Shown here: one piece after another, positions 23,049 through 31,951 of the stretch
Numbering within the stretch: position 1 is the stretch's first letter
Layout of the letters: each line of letters begins with the position of its first letter
NCBI RefSeq assembly: GCF_900102815.1
Contig: NZ_FNGF01000001.1
Location: 641,443 to 705,442 of the forward strand
DNA: 64,000 nucleotides
Direction: 5' to 3'
Source of the DNA: Glycomyces sambucus
GTDB lineage: Bacteria > Actinomycetota > Actinomycetes > Mycobacteriales > Micromonosporaceae
Made by a program: the position numbers and the translations under genes
The notes under the pieces: model-generated
What the model saw: only the letters and a program-made list of their open reading frames with translations
Told to the model about the DNA's origin: nothing
Databases searched by the model: none

Positions 23049-24316
23049 GTGGGTTCCCCGGGGTTCGAAGGGTGCTGGTCGGTCGATCCTAATGCCGGGT
23101 CGCCCGGCGCCGCCTCCGGCGAGCGGCGGTAGAGGTAGTGCTGCTCGATGACGCCGTAGACGACGAGGGCGGCGAGGGTGGCGGCGGAGGCCGCGGCGGC
23201 GCCCGGGATGGTGAGGACGGGTGCGAGGAGGGCCGCGCCGATGGTGACGGCGGCCGCCGCGAACTTGGCGATCACGTGGCCGACGGCGATGCCGCGCTCG
23301 CTCACCGCCTCGATCATGAGGGTCGTCAGGAGGATGACCGCGACGGCCACGGCCGGGATCAGCGCCACCGCGCGGTCGCTCAGGTGCACGTGGGCGGGGT
23401 CGGTGATCCGCTCGACCGCCAGCGCGGTGCCGGCGCCGAGGGCGGCGACGGCCGCGAACACGAAGTAGTGCGCGTACGCCCACACGTAGACGGTGACCGG
23501 CCCGCGGTCGAAGGCGTGGCCGCCGCTGAAGTCGAAGTAGATCCACCACAGCGCGAACACGACGACGAGCCCGGCGGCGGCGAGGGTGAGCAGCGGCGCG
23601 GTGTCGAAGTCGAGCCCGGAGTCGACGGCGCCGGAGACGGCGATCGTGGCGGCGGCGACGGCCTCGCCGAGGACGATGATCGTGAACAGGCCGTAGCGCT
23701 CCTTGATGTGCCCCCAGTGCCCGCCCAGGCGCGGGTTCCAGCGGGCGAGGAGCGGGACGGCGAGGTCGAGGAGGAACCACGCGATCCACGCCTCGACGCG
23801 CCATTCCGTGGGCACCAGGAGGAACGCGACCCAGCCGAGCTGCACGAACGTGGTGAGCACGATGATGCGCCCGGCGAGGCCGCGCATCGCGGGGTCGCCG
23901 TGGCGGTAGACGCGGGCCCACTGGGCGACGTACGCGAGCCGCATGACCACGTAGGAGACCACGAAGATGCGGAAGTCGAGGTGCGCGGCCTGCGGGACGC
24001 CCGCGGCGAGGCCGAGCGAGCCGGCGATCATCACCATCATGAGGAGCCGGTAGGGCACGTCGTCGGTGTCGAAGAAGTTCGCGAACCACGTGAACGACAC
24101 CCAGATCCACCAGATCGCGGCGAACACGAAGACGAACCCGAGGAGCCCTTCGCCGAGGTGCCCTTCGGCGGCGGCGTGCTCGAACTGGGTGGCGGCCTGC
24201 GCCACCGCGACCACGAACGAGAGGTCGAAGAACAGTTCGAGCCAGGTGGCCTGGCGGTGGCCCTCGGTGTGGTCGCGGGTCGCGATCGGCACCCGCCAGC
24301 GCTTCGCCTCCACCAT
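23045..24316 (-). CDS. Low-temperature-requirement A (LtrA) family membrane protein
   Basis: A 423-residue membrane protein with about twelve helices. The N-terminal WLELFFDLSFVVAVAQAATQ and later LFTIIVLGEAVAAATIAVSG are diagnostic of the LtrA family. The biochemical role is unproven; the family name comes from a Listeria cold-growth mutant. ATG at 24316 is chosen because AAGGGA is upstream and residues N-terminal to it are low-complexity. The minus-strand box TACTGT at 24361-24356 is a plausible -10. The gene overlaps the membrane-anchored hydrolase gene by 4 bp. Confidence 0.92.
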   Translation of the reverse strand: MVEAKRWRVPIATRDHTEGHRQATWLELFFDLSFVVAVAQAATQFEHAAAEGHLGEGLLGFVFVFAAIWWIWVSFTWFANFFDTDDVPYRLLMMVMIAGSLGLAAGVPQAAHLDFRIFVVSYVVMRLAYVAQWARVYRHGDPAMRGLAGRIIVLTTFVQLGWVAFLLVPTEWRVEAWIAWFLLDLAVPLLARWNPRLGGHWGHIKERYGLFTIIVLGEAVAAATIAVSGAVDSGLDFDTAPLLTLAAAGLVVVFALWWIYFDFSGGHAFDRGPVTVYVWAYAHYFVFAAVAALGAGTALAVERITDPAHVHLSDRAVALIPAVAVAVILLTTLMIEAVSERGIAVGHVIAKFAAAAVTIGAALLAPVLTIPGAAAASAATLAALVVYGVIEQHYLYRRSPEAAPGDPALGSTDQHPSNPGEPT

Positions 24317-24546
24317 GGGGCACCGTCCCTTCCGATCACCTGCCGAGGTCAGCGCACAGTATCGCCCGCGTGCACGGCCCCCGCAACCGGTCCGGAGCGA
24401 CCGGCGGCGCATGTTCGGCCGGGATCGCGGGGGAACGATGCGGGGTCGCGGTGGGGCCCCGATGCGGCGCCTCGGAACGGACCGTCCGGCGCCCGCGCGT
24501 GGGACGATGGAGGAGGACCCACCCTTCGGCCCCTTGAGGAGTCCGC

Positions 24547-25125
24547 ATGCCCGGCTCCGACGCCGCACGCATCGCCGACCGCCCGCACTGGCGCGACGCG
24601 GCCGCCACCGCCGCGGGCACCGCCCTCGCCGTCGGCGCGATCGTCTCGGCCGACGCGGGCACGAGCGTCGGCTGGCCGGTGGCGATCACGGTGGTCACGG
24701 CCGCGCTGGCGTGGCCCGGGAGCCGGTGGCGGCGCCTGAGCACGCGACCGGTGGTCGCCGAGTTCGACCGCGGCGGCGTGCGGCTGTACCGCGAGACCTC
24801 CGCGGGCCGCCACACCCGCGCGCTGCGTCCCGCGGTCGACCTCCCGTGGTCGGAGATCCGCGGGATCTACCTGTGGCGCAAGCGGGAAGGGCTCTTCCCG
24901 GTGACGATGATCGGGGTGGAGCCGATCCGGTCCGACCCGCGCCGGCCCGACGACGACCGCGAGGGCGTGCCCGCGCACGTGTCGACCTCGATCGCGCGCC
25001 GGTCCGTGGCGTGCAGCGGCTGGAGCCCGGCGCGCATCGAGGCGGTCGCCCGGCGGTTCACCGTGCGGGCCAGGGTGGTCGACCTCCGCAAGCCCCCGTC
25101 GAAGCGGCCCCGGAAGGTCTACTGA
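24547..25125 (+). CDS. Small membrane protein with PH-like C-terminal part
   Basis: A 192-residue protein. Two hydrophobic helices occupy residues about 20-58 (TAAGTALAVGAIVSAD and VAITVVTAALAWPG); the remainder is a soluble beta-rich segment (VAEFDRGGVRLYRETS, LPWSEIRGIYLWRKREG, FPVTMIGVEPI) that resembles bacterial PH-like domains. Function is unknown. GAGGAG lies 6 nt before the ATG. Its stop overlaps the convergent GNAT gene by 7 bp. Confidence 0.65.
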   Translation: MPGSDAARIADRPHWRDAAATAAGTALAVGAIVSADAGTSVGWPVAITVVTAALAWPGSRWRRLSTRPVVAEFDRGGVRLYRETSAGRHTRALRPAVDLPWSEIRGIYLWRKREGLFPVTMIGVEPIRSDPRRPDDDREGVPAHVSTSIARRSVACSGWSPARIEAVARRFTVRARVVDLRKPPSKRPRKVY

Positions 25126-25616
25126 GGATCGAGTTCCAGGACCCAGTCCTGGCCGGTGAGGTCGTGCCCGAAGCCGCGGAACGGGGTCTCCTTCACCAGC
25201 GTGAACCCGTTCGCCTCGTAGATGCGGCGGGCCGAGTCCAGGAGGCTCGCGGTCCACAGGACCACCCGCTCGTAGCCGGCGGCGCGGGCGAAGTCGAGGC
25301 AGGTGTCGACCAGGCGCGCGCCCAGGCCCAGGCCGCGGGCGTCGGCGGCGACGAACAGGATGCGGAGCCGGGCGGTGCCGGGCTCGCCGTCGGCGACGAG
25401 GGCGATGCTACCGGCGCGCTCGCCGTCGGCCTCGGCGATCCAGGCGGCCTCGCGGGCGGGGTCGTGCCCGGCGGCGAAGTCGGCGACGATGCGCGCGACC
25501 AGGCCCTCGTACTCGGCGTTCCAGTCGTGCTCGGCGGCGTAGGCCGCGCCTTGGGCCATGACGATCCAGCCGAGGTCGCCGGGCCGGTCGGCGCTGCGGA
25601 TGCCGATGTGCGCCAT
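25119..25616 (-). CDS. GNAT-family N-acetyltransferase
   Basis: A 165-residue single-domain GNAT enzyme. The acetyl-CoA-binding motif A is present (ILFVAADARGLGLGARLVDTCLDFA, pattern R/QGxGxG/A), followed by YERVVLWTASLLDSARRIYEANGF, the characteristic C-terminal helix. It acetylates an amine on an unknown small molecule or protein. ATG at 25616 has GGAGGAG 6 nt upstream, so the in-frame start nine codons earlier is rejected. It is divergent from the TetR gene at 25679 and may share its operator. Confidence 0.9.
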   Translation of the reverse strand: MAHIGIRSADRPGDLGWIVMAQGAAYAAEHDWNAEYEGLVARIVADFAAGHDPAREAAWIAEADGERAGSIALVADGEPGTARLRILFVAADARGLGLGARLVDTCLDFARAAGYERVVLWTASLLDSARRIYEANGFTLVKETPFRGFGHDLTGQDWVLELDPQ

Positions 25617-25640
25617 CGGGACTCCTCCGGTCTCGAAGCT

Positions 25641-25672
25641 CACTGAAACAGTCGTTTCAGTGCCCTTATGCT
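25641..25672 (+). promoter_or_regulatory. TetR operator and leaderless promoter
   Basis: CACTGAAAC (25641-25649) and GTTTCAGTG (25654-25662) are perfect 9-bp arms with a 4-bp spacer. The repeat covers the -35 region of TATGCT (25667-25672), which ends 6 nt before the TetR ATG. It also sits 25 bp upstream of the divergent GNAT start, so one dimer could control both genes. Confidence 0.75.
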
Positions 25673-25678
25673 AGCCCC

Positions 25679-26224
25679 ATGACCCAGGACAGCGCCAGCC
25701 CCCGCCGCACCGAGCTGCTGGAGGCCGCCTACCGGTACGGGCTCGACCGCGGCCTCGCCGACCTCTCGCTGCGCCCGCTCGCGGCGGCGATCGGCTCCAG
25801 CCCGCGCGTGCTGCTGTTCCTGTTCGGCTCCAAGGACGGCCTCATCCGCGCGCTGCTCGCCCGCGCCCGCGCCGACGAGCTCGCGCTCCTGGATCGGCTC
25901 GACGGCCCGCTCGGGCTCGCGGCCGCCGCCGAGCGCCTGTGGGCGTGGGCCGCGGCGCCCGAGCACCGCCCGCTCCTGCGGCTGTGGGTCGAGGCGTACG
26001 GGCGCTCGCTGGTCGAACCGGACGGCGCCTGGGCGGGCTTCGCGAAGGCCACCGTCGACGACTGGCTCGCGGTCCTCGCCGCGTGCGAGCCCGCCGGCGC
26101 CGACCCGGCCCGGCGCACCCTCGTGCTCGCCGTCCTGCGCGGGGCGATCCTCGACCTCCTCGCCACCGACGACGCCGACCGCACCGGGGCGGCGCTGCGC
26201 CTGCACCTGGGCCTGCTGCGCTGA
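25679..26224 (+). CDS. TetR-family repressor
   Basis: A 181-residue TetR regulator. The helix-turn-helix lies at about residues 20-60 (GLADLSLRPLAAAIGSSPRVLLFLFGSKDGL), somewhat diverged in the recognition helix, and a helical ligand-binding domain follows (AWAAAPEHRPLLRLWVEAYG). The perfect palindrome at 25641-25662 over its promoter points to autorepression and control of the divergent acetyltransferase. The mRNA is probably leaderless. The effector cannot be deduced. Confidence 0.88.
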   Translation: MTQDSASPRRTELLEAAYRYGLDRGLADLSLRPLAAAIGSSPRVLLFLFGSKDGLIRALLARARADELALLDRLDGPLGLAAAAERLWAWAAAPEHRPLLRLWVEAYGRSLVEPDGAWAGFAKATVDDWLAVLAACEPAGADPARRTLVLAVLRGAILDLLATDDADRTGAALRLHLGLLR

Positions 26225-26308
26225 GCCGGACCCGTGCGGCCCCGCCCCGATCATTACGCGATACTGAATCGCGATTGAGCGGGAGTGAACTTCGGAGGCG
26301 CACGGGAC

Positions 26309-27223
26309 ATGGAGTGGCAGGAGATCGAGACGTTCCTCGTCCTGTGCGAGGAGCGGCACTTCGCGCGCACCGCGCAGCGGATGCGCCTCTCCCCCGCCCG
26401 CGTCACCCAGCTCGTCCAGCGCCTGGAGCGGTTCGTGGGCACGCCGCTGTTCACCCGCAGCAGCCGCCAGGTGGACCTGACCGAGACCGGCAGGCACCTG
26501 TACGAGGACCTCGAACCGGCCTACCGGACGATCCGCGAGAGCCTGAAGCAGGCCGCCGACCGCGCCGCGAGCGCCGCCGGGGAGCTGCGGATCGGGTTCC
26601 TCGGCCCCGGCACCGCCAAGGTCCTCGCCGACCTCATGGCCGCGTTCGCCGTCGACCACCCCGCGGTCGACGCCCGGCTGGTCCTGGAGGTCGAGGTCGG
26701 CGACCCGCTCAAGCCCCTGCGCGAGGGCCGGGTCGACGTGGTCGCCGTGCACTTCCCGATCCGCGAACCCGACCTCATCACCGGGCCGGTCGTCATGCGC
26801 GAGGCGAAGATCATCGCCGCGCCCGCCTCCAGCCCGCTCGCCGCCAAGGAGCGGTTCGACGTGGAGGACCTGGCGGACCTGCCGATCATCATCGCCGGGG
26901 AGGCCGCCCCGCCGTACTGGCGCGAGGCGTTCCTGCCCCCGGTCACGCCCGGCGGGCGGCGCACCGCGATCGCGGCCACCGCCGACACGTTCCAGGCCGG
27001 GCTCACCCTCATCGGCGCGGGGCGGTACTTCGCGCCGGTCAGCGAGCAGATCGCCCGCTACTTCCCCCGGCCCGACGTCGTGTACCGGCCCCTGGACGGA
27101 CTCGACCCCGCCCTCCTCGGCCTGGTGTGGTCGGCCGAGCGCGAGACCGAGGCGGTCCGCGCCTTCGCCCGCCTCGCCGAGTCCCGGCCGGTCGTCGACA
27201 CCACCGGCGAGGACGGGGCCTGA
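26309..27223 (+). CDS. LysR-family regulator
   Basis: A 304-residue LysR protein. The N-terminal helix-turn-helix is QEIETFLVLCEERHFARTAQ then RMRLSPARVTQLVQRLE, and the C-terminal effector domain starts at ELRIGFLGPGTAKVL. A GGAGG 10 nt upstream supports ATG at 26309 over a GTG at 26285. A short inverted repeat CGCGAT-5-ATCGCG (26257-26273) lies upstream. There is no obvious divergent target gene, since the TetR gene upstream is co-directional; the regulon is unknown. Confidence 0.9.
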   Translation: MEWQEIETFLVLCEERHFARTAQRMRLSPARVTQLVQRLERFVGTPLFTRSSRQVDLTETGRHLYEDLEPAYRTIRESLKQAADRAASAAGELRIGFLGPGTAKVLADLMAAFAVDHPAVDARLVLEVEVGDPLKPLREGRVDVVAVHFPIREPDLITGPVVMREAKIIAAPASSPLAAKERFDVEDLADLPIIIAGEAAPPYWREAFLPPVTPGGRRTAIAATADTFQAGLTLIGAGRYFAPVSEQIARYFPRPDVVYRPLDGLDPALLGLVWSAERETEAVRAFARLAESRPVVDTTGEDGA

Positions 27224-27229
27224 CCTGCC

Positions 27230-28123
27230 TCACCCGAGGCCGGCCTGCGCCCGCAGGCACGCGGCGAGGTCGGCGACCGGCGCGAGCGGCCGGGCGGTCC
27301 GCCTGCGCAGCAGGTGCATCGAGACCGCCGTGCCGTCGCCCGCGATGGGCCGGAACGCGATGAGGCCGCTCCGCTCGAGCGGATCGCCCCTGACGGCGTA
27401 GTCGGGCAGGACCGCCGCGCCCAGGCCCTCGGCGACGAGGAGCTTGCCCATCTCGCCGCCGTCCACCGAGTGCCACGCGGCGGGCGGCCGGTCCCCGAAG
27501 AGCCGCACCGCGAACCGGTGCATGGTCGATCCCGCGCGCATCCCCACGAACGCCTCGGCGCGCAGGTCGTCGGCCGTGACCTCGGTGCGCCCGGTCAGCG
27601 GGTGCGCGCTCGGCAGGACCGCCACGGCGCGGCCCCGGATCAGCTCGGCCCCTTCGAGGTCGGGCGGCACGGACAGTCCCTCCAGGACGTTCACCAGGCC
27701 CAGGTCGAGCGAGCCGTCCGCCAGTCCGGCCTCGATCTCGCGCTGCCGCAGCGCCCGCACCTCCACGCGCGCACCGGGCCTGCCGCTCCGGTAGGCCCGG
27801 ATCGCGGGCAGGAGCAGGCTCGCGGCCCCGGCGTTGACGGTGCCCACCCGCACCGCCCGCGCCGCGCTCGCGCCCGCCGCGGCCGACCGGAACCGGTCGA
27901 CCGCTTCGAGCACGCCGAGCAGGTGCTCCAGGAGCTCCTTGCCGCGCACGGTGATCCGGGCGCCGTCGCGGCGGCGCTCCAGGAGCGTGACGCCGAGTTC
28001 GCGTTCGAGCTTGCTGATGGCCTCGCTGAGCGCGGGCTGCGAGACGTGCAGGTGCTCGCTCGCGCGCCGCAGCGACCCGTAGCGGGTGACCGCCGCGACG
28101 TACTCCAGTTGTTCGATGCGCAT
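27230..28123 (-). CDS. LysR-family regulator, probable controller of the sfnB-like operon
   Basis: A 297-residue LysR protein: RIEQLEYVAAVTRYGSLRRA-SEHLHVSQPALSEAISKLE forms the DNA-binding head, and the periplasmic-binding-protein-like domain begins RAVRVGTVNAGAASLLLPAI. GGAGGCGGCGG lies immediately upstream of the ATG. It is divergent from the SfnB-type gene across 166 bp that contain the inverted repeat at 28220-28242, the classical LysR arrangement, so it probably activates the SfnB/flavin reductase genes in response to a substrate or sulfur signal. Confidence 0.9.
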   Translation of the reverse strand: MRIEQLEYVAAVTRYGSLRRASEHLHVSQPALSEAISKLERELGVTLLERRRDGARITVRGKELLEHLLGVLEAVDRFRSAAAGASAARAVRVGTVNAGAASLLLPAIRAYRSGRPGARVEVRALRQREIEAGLADGSLDLGLVNVLEGLSVPPDLEGAELIRGRAVAVLPSAHPLTGRTEVTADDLRAEAFVGMRAGSTMHRFAVRLFGDRPPAAWHSVDGGEMGKLLVAEGLGAAVLPDYAVRGDPLERSGLIAFRPIAGDGTAVSMHLLRRRTARPLAPVADLAACLRAQAGLG

Positions 28124-28219
28124 CCGCCGCCTCCGATGCCCTCGTCGGCGCCGCCGATGGGGGCATCGGCCGATCCGACGACCGGGCGCTGTCGCCCGGT
28201 CCGATTCTTCGGTACCGTA

Positions 28220-28242
28220 TTTCCTAGTAACTTGATAGGAAA
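28220..28242. promoter_or_regulatory. Inverted repeat, probable LysR site upstream of the sfnB-like gene
   Basis: TTTCCTA (28220-28226) and TAGGAAA (28236-28242) are perfect 7-bp arms with a 9-bp spacer, in the only A+T-rich part of the LysR/SfnB gap. The half site TTCCTA recurs at 30072-30077, 10 bp upstream of the -35 of the binding-protein gene at 30169. Confidence 0.6.
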
Positions 28243-28289
28243 AGCGTACAACGCGCGAGCGCCCCGGCACCAACCCTTAGGAGCGGCAC

Positions 28290-29489
28290 GTGAGCGACCC
28301 GTCCTGTCCCGTCCCCGTCCTCGACGCCCCCGCCGCGCTCGCCGCGGCCGCGAGCCTCGCCGGGGAGTTCGCCGCCGGCGCCGCCGAGCGCGACGCCCGC
28401 CGGACCCTCCCGTACGCCGAGGTCGACCGGCTCGCGGCCTCCGGACTCCTGGCGATCACCGTCCCCGCGGCCCACGGCGGCGCCGACCTGCCGGCCGCGG
28501 TGGTCGCCGAGGTCTTCCGGCGCCTCGCCGCGGGCGACCCGAACCTCGCGCAGATCCCCCACAGCCACTTCGTGTACGTCAACCTGCTGCGCCGCCGCGG
28601 CACCGCCGACCAGCGCGGGCGCCTGTTCGCGGAGGTCCTGGGCGGCAAGCGGTTCGGCAACGCGCAGACCGAGTTCGGGACCCGCCACGTGCGCGACCAC
28701 CGCACCGCCCTCACCCCCGACGGGACCGGGCGGTGGCGGCTGAACGGCACCAAGTTCTACTGCACGGGCGCGCTGTTCGCCGACTGGATCCCGGTCCTGG
28801 CGCACCTGGGCGTGGACGGGCCGATGCACGTGGCGTGGGTCCGCCGCGACGCCGAGGGCGTCGAGGTGGTCGACGACTGGGACGGGATCGGCCAGCGCAC
28901 CACCGCGAGCGGCACCGTGCGGCTGCGCAACGTCGCGGTCGGCGGCGAGTGGATCACCCCGTACGCCACCGAGTTCGACGGCCCGCAGACCTACGGCGCG
29001 TTCGCGCAGGTCCTCCACGCCGCGATCGACGCCGGGATCGCCAGGGCCGCGGTGGAGGAGGCCGCGGAGTTCGTGCGGACCAAGAGCCGCCCGTACCCGG
29101 ACGCCGGGGTGGAGCGCGCCGCCGACGACCCGCTGACGGTGCACGCCTTCGGGGAGATGGAGCTGTCGCTGCGCGGCGCCGAGGCGCTGCTGGCGGAGGC
29201 GGCGTCCGCTGTGGACGCCGCCGGGGCGGACCTGACCGGGTCCTCCGCGGCGGCGGCGAGCCTCGCGGTGGCGGCGGCCCGGGCCGCGACGGCGCAGGTC
29301 GCGGTCGCGGTCTCCAGCCGGGTCTTCGAGGCCGCGGGCACCCGGAGCGCCCTGGCGGGCCTGAACCTCGACCGCCACTGGCGCAACGCGCGCGTCCACA
29401 CCCTGCACGACCCGGCGGCCTGGAAGGTCCAGCACCTGGGCCGGTGGGCCCTCGACGGGGCGCCCCCGCCCCGCCACGGCCAGCTCTGA
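28290..29489 (+). CDS. SfnB-family (acyl-CoA dehydrogenase-fold) flavin oxidoreductase
   Basis: A 399-residue acyl-CoA dehydrogenase-fold protein close to the SfnB/DszC group. Features include LLAITVPAAHGGADLPAAVV, NAQTEFGTRHVRDHRTAL, the substrate-site segment LNGTKFYCTGALFADWIPV and the closing LDRHWRNARVHTLHDPAAWK, with the HTLHDP pattern of DszC-like monooxygenases. These FMN-dependent enzymes act on sulfones or related compounds in sulfur acquisition. The GTG follows AGGAG. A flavin reductase follows 54 bp downstream, giving the reduced flavin such an enzyme needs. The precise substrate is unknown. Confidence 0.87.
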   Translation: MSDPSCPVPVLDAPAALAAAASLAGEFAAGAAERDARRTLPYAEVDRLAASGLLAITVPAAHGGADLPAAVVAEVFRRLAAGDPNLAQIPHSHFVYVNLLRRRGTADQRGRLFAEVLGGKRFGNAQTEFGTRHVRDHRTALTPDGTGRWRLNGTKFYCTGALFADWIPVLAHLGVDGPMHVAWVRRDAEGVEVVDDWDGIGQRTTASGTVRLRNVAVGGEWITPYATEFDGPQTYGAFAQVLHAAIDAGIARAAVEEAAEFVRTKSRPYPDAGVERAADDPLTVHAFGEMELSLRGAEALLAEAASAVDAAGADLTGSSAAAASLAVAAARAATAQVAVAVSSRVFEAAGTRSALAGLNLDRHWRNARVHTLHDPAAWKVQHLGRWALDGAPPPRHGQL

Positions 29490-29543
29490 ACCCTCGCCCG
29501 CCCTCCTCCCTCCCCCTCTCCCCCTTCCCGCCAAGGAGCGATC

Positions 29544-30059
29544 ATGACCGGTCTGACCACGAACCAGGACCTGGACCCCCGGCGGCTGCGGGAGGCGTTC
29601 GGCGCCTTCCCCACCGGGGTCGTGGCCGTCGCCGCCGAGGTGGACGGCCGCATCACGGGGCTGGCGGCGAGCTCGTTCACGTCGGTGAGCCTGGAGCCGC
29701 CGCTGGTGTCGTTCTCGATCGCAACGGCCTCGAAGACCTGGCCGGACCTGCGCCGCGCCGGGCACCTGGGGCTGACCGTGCTCGCCGACCACCACGGCGC
29801 GGTGTGCCGCCAGCTCGCCGGGGACCCCGAGCAGCGGTTCGCGGGACTCGCCCTGAGCGCCACGGAACTCGGGGCGGTGACGCTCGACGACGGGCTCGCG
29901 CGCTTCGACTGCTCGGTGTACCGGGAGGTCGAGGCCGGGGACCACGTCATCGTGCTGCTGCGCCTCCACGCGGTGGAGCACGCGGACACCGCGGGGCCGC
30001 TGGTGTTCCACCGCAGCGGGTTCAGCCGCCTCGCGGAGTCCTCGTTATTCCGGGTGTGA
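29544..30059 (+). CDS. NAD(P)H:flavin reductase of the two-component type
   Basis: A 171-residue FMN-binding split-barrel reductase: FRREAFGAFPTGVVAV-like start (REAFGAFPTGVVAVAAE), then GLAASSFTSVSLEPPLVSFSI, the flavin-binding TWPDLRRAGHLGLTVLA and the closing PLVFHRSGF. It would supply reduced FMN to the SfnB-type enzyme encoded just upstream; no other monooxygenase is nearby. AAGGAG precedes the ATG by 5 nt. The 54-bp gap from the upstream gene contains no terminator, so co-transcription is likely. Confidence 0.92.
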   Translation: MTGLTTNQDLDPRRLREAFGAFPTGVVAVAAEVDGRITGLAASSFTSVSLEPPLVSFSIATASKTWPDLRRAGHLGLTVLADHHGAVCRQLAGDPEQRFAGLALSATELGAVTLDDGLARFDCSVYREVEAGDHVIVLLRLHAVEHADTAGPLVFHRSGFSRLAESSLFRV

Positions 30060-30071
30060 GATACACGAGTA

Positions 30072-30116
30072 TTCCTATCGCTTAAGTTGACATTGCCCTG
30101 GGGGTGGCGATACGGT
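30072..30116 (+). promoter_or_regulatory. Promoter of the orphan binding-lipoprotein gene
   Basis: TTGACA (30087-30092) and TACGGT (30111-30116) are spaced 18 bp. TTCCTA (30072-30077) lies 9 bp upstream of the -35 and matches the arm of the inverted repeat before the sfnB-like gene, which suggests shared control by the LysR protein. Confidence 0.65.
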
Positions 30117-30168
30117 TCCGGAGGTGCCATAGTGCACTTCCCCCCAAACCATCGCGAAAGGCCCTGCA

Positions 30169-31938
30169 ATGCGCAGAACCGAGGCGCCGAACCGCGGCGC
30201 TTTGACGAAGTCCTCCGCCGCGATCGCGGCCGCCCTCACCCTGGCGGTCGCGGGCTGCGGCGGCGGCGAGGACGGCGGCGCGACCGGCGCCGGCTTCGAG
30301 GACTGCATCACCGCACCCACCACCTGCAACTCCGGGGAGCGCGCCGACGGCGGCGACCTGGTGTGGGCCGTGGACGGCAAGTGGGAGGCGTGGGGCCAGG
30401 CCGACATCTACGGCTCCAGCCTCGCCACCTCCGTCATCAACCAGCCCCTGCGCCCGACCGTGTTCAGCTTCGACCAGGCCGGCGAGATCCACTACAACGA
30501 CGGGATCTACGCCGAGGCCCCCGAGCTGCTGGCCGAGGCGCCGCTGACCGTGGCCTACCACCTCAAGGAGGAGGCCACCTGGGGCGACGGGGTGCCGATC
30601 GGCATCGACGACTTCGTCTGGCACTGGAAGGCGACCTCCGGCGACGAGGCCCAGTGCGCGCAGTGCACCCCCGCAAGCTCCTACGGCGCGACCGTGGCGT
30701 CCATCGAGGAGGCCGAGGACAACACGATCGTCGTGACCTACGTCGACGGCTACCTCGACGCCGAGTGGTACGCCGCCGGGGTCATCACCCACCCGGCCCA
30801 CATCGCCGAGGCCCGCGGGCACGCCGACTGGCGCACCGACCCGGTCGTCATGGCCGCCTCCGTCACCGACTTCTCCGAGAACCCGCCGCTGGACTACAGC
30901 GCCGGCCCGTTCAAGATGGTCGAGGGGGTCCTGGGCGACTACGCGAAGTACGTGCCGAACCCGGAGTGGACCGGCTCGCAGCAGTCGACGCTCGACTCCT
31001 TGACGCTCAAGTACATCGACGGCGCCGAGGCCATGGTCACCGAACTGCGGCAGGGCACCATCGACGGGGCCGCGCCCTCCAGCTTCGACCCCGAGGTGCT
31101 CGACCAGCTCGCCTCCGAGGAGGGCCTGAAGTACAGCGTCGCACCGCAGTCGGGCTGGTCCCACGTGGACGCGAACCTGCGGAACCCGTTCCTGGCGGAC
31201 AAGCCGCTGCGCGAGGCGGTCTTCACCGCGATCGACGCCGCCGACGTCAACGAGCGGGCCTACGGCTCGGCCTACGAGGACATCGAGACGATGCAGAACG
31301 TGCTGTTCCGGCCCGACTCGCCGTACTGGAGCGACCAGATCGCCGACGGCGGCCTCGGCTCGGGCGACCTGGAGGCGGCCCGCGCGATCCTGGAGGAGGC
31401 CGGGTACACCTGGCAGGACGACCGGCTCGTGACCCCCGCGGGCGAGCCCGTGACCCTGCGGTACCGCACCGGGATTGAGGGGAACGCGTTCACGCCGATC
31501 ATCCAGGACCTGGTCATCACCTACCTCGCCGACCTCGGCATCGAGCTCACGGTGGACCCGATCCCGGCCGGCGAGCTGAGCACCGTCCTCGACGAGGGCG
31601 ACTGGGACCTCATCCAGTTCTCCTGGATCGAGACCCCGCTGTTCGCGGCCTCGGCGGCGGACTACTGGGGCGAGGGCAACCACACCGGGTTCCAGAACGA
31701 CGAGGTCGACGCGATCGTCGCCGAGCTCGCGACCACGATGGACCGCGACCGCGCCGCCGAGCTGAACAACCACGCCGCGCAGATCTCGCTCGACGAGGCC
31801 GTGCAGCTCCCGCTCGCGTGGACCCCGGCCCTGGTCATGGTCCAGGACGACGTCGTCAACGTGCGCGACAACTGGGCGACCACGATGCGGGTCTTCTCCA
31901 ACGTCGGCGAATGGGGCTTCATCGACGAGAACGCCTAG
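30169..31938 (+). CDS. Peptide/nickel-type ABC binding lipoprotein (family 5), orphan
   Basis: A 589-residue solute-binding protein of the DppA/OppA family 5. The signal peptide ends in the lipobox LAVAGC (lipid on Cys near residue 31). Family segments include YHLKEEATWGDGVPIGIDDFVW, YSAGPFKMVEG and the C-terminal QLPLAWTPALVMVQDDVV. It captures oligopeptides or other organic ligands outside the cell. No permease or ATPase genes are next to it, so it must share a transporter encoded elsewhere or act as a sensor. It has its own TTGACA promoter and a hairpin after the stop. Confidence 0.9.
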   Translation: MRRTEAPNRGALTKSSAAIAAALTLAVAGCGGGEDGGATGAGFEDCITAPTTCNSGERADGGDLVWAVDGKWEAWGQADIYGSSLATSVINQPLRPTVFSFDQAGEIHYNDGIYAEAPELLAEAPLTVAYHLKEEATWGDGVPIGIDDFVWHWKATSGDEAQCAQCTPASSYGATVASIEEAEDNTIVVTYVDGYLDAEWYAAGVITHPAHIAEARGHADWRTDPVVMAASVTDFSENPPLDYSAGPFKMVEGVLGDYAKYVPNPEWTGSQQSTLDSLTLKYIDGAEAMVTELRQGTIDGAAPSSFDPEVLDQLASEEGLKYSVAPQSGWSHVDANLRNPFLADKPLREAVFTAIDAADVNERAYGSAYEDIETMQNVLFRPDSPYWSDQIADGGLGSGDLEAARAILEEAGYTWQDDRLVTPAGEPVTLRYRTGIEGNAFTPIIQDLVITYLADLGIELTVDPIPAGELSTVLDEGDWDLIQFSWIETPLFAASAADYWGEGNHTGFQNDEVDAIVAELATTMDRDRAAELNNHAAQISLDEAVQLPLAWTPALVMVQDDVVNVRDNWATTMRVFSNVGEWGFIDENA

Positions 31939-31951
31939 GAACCGAGCATGT

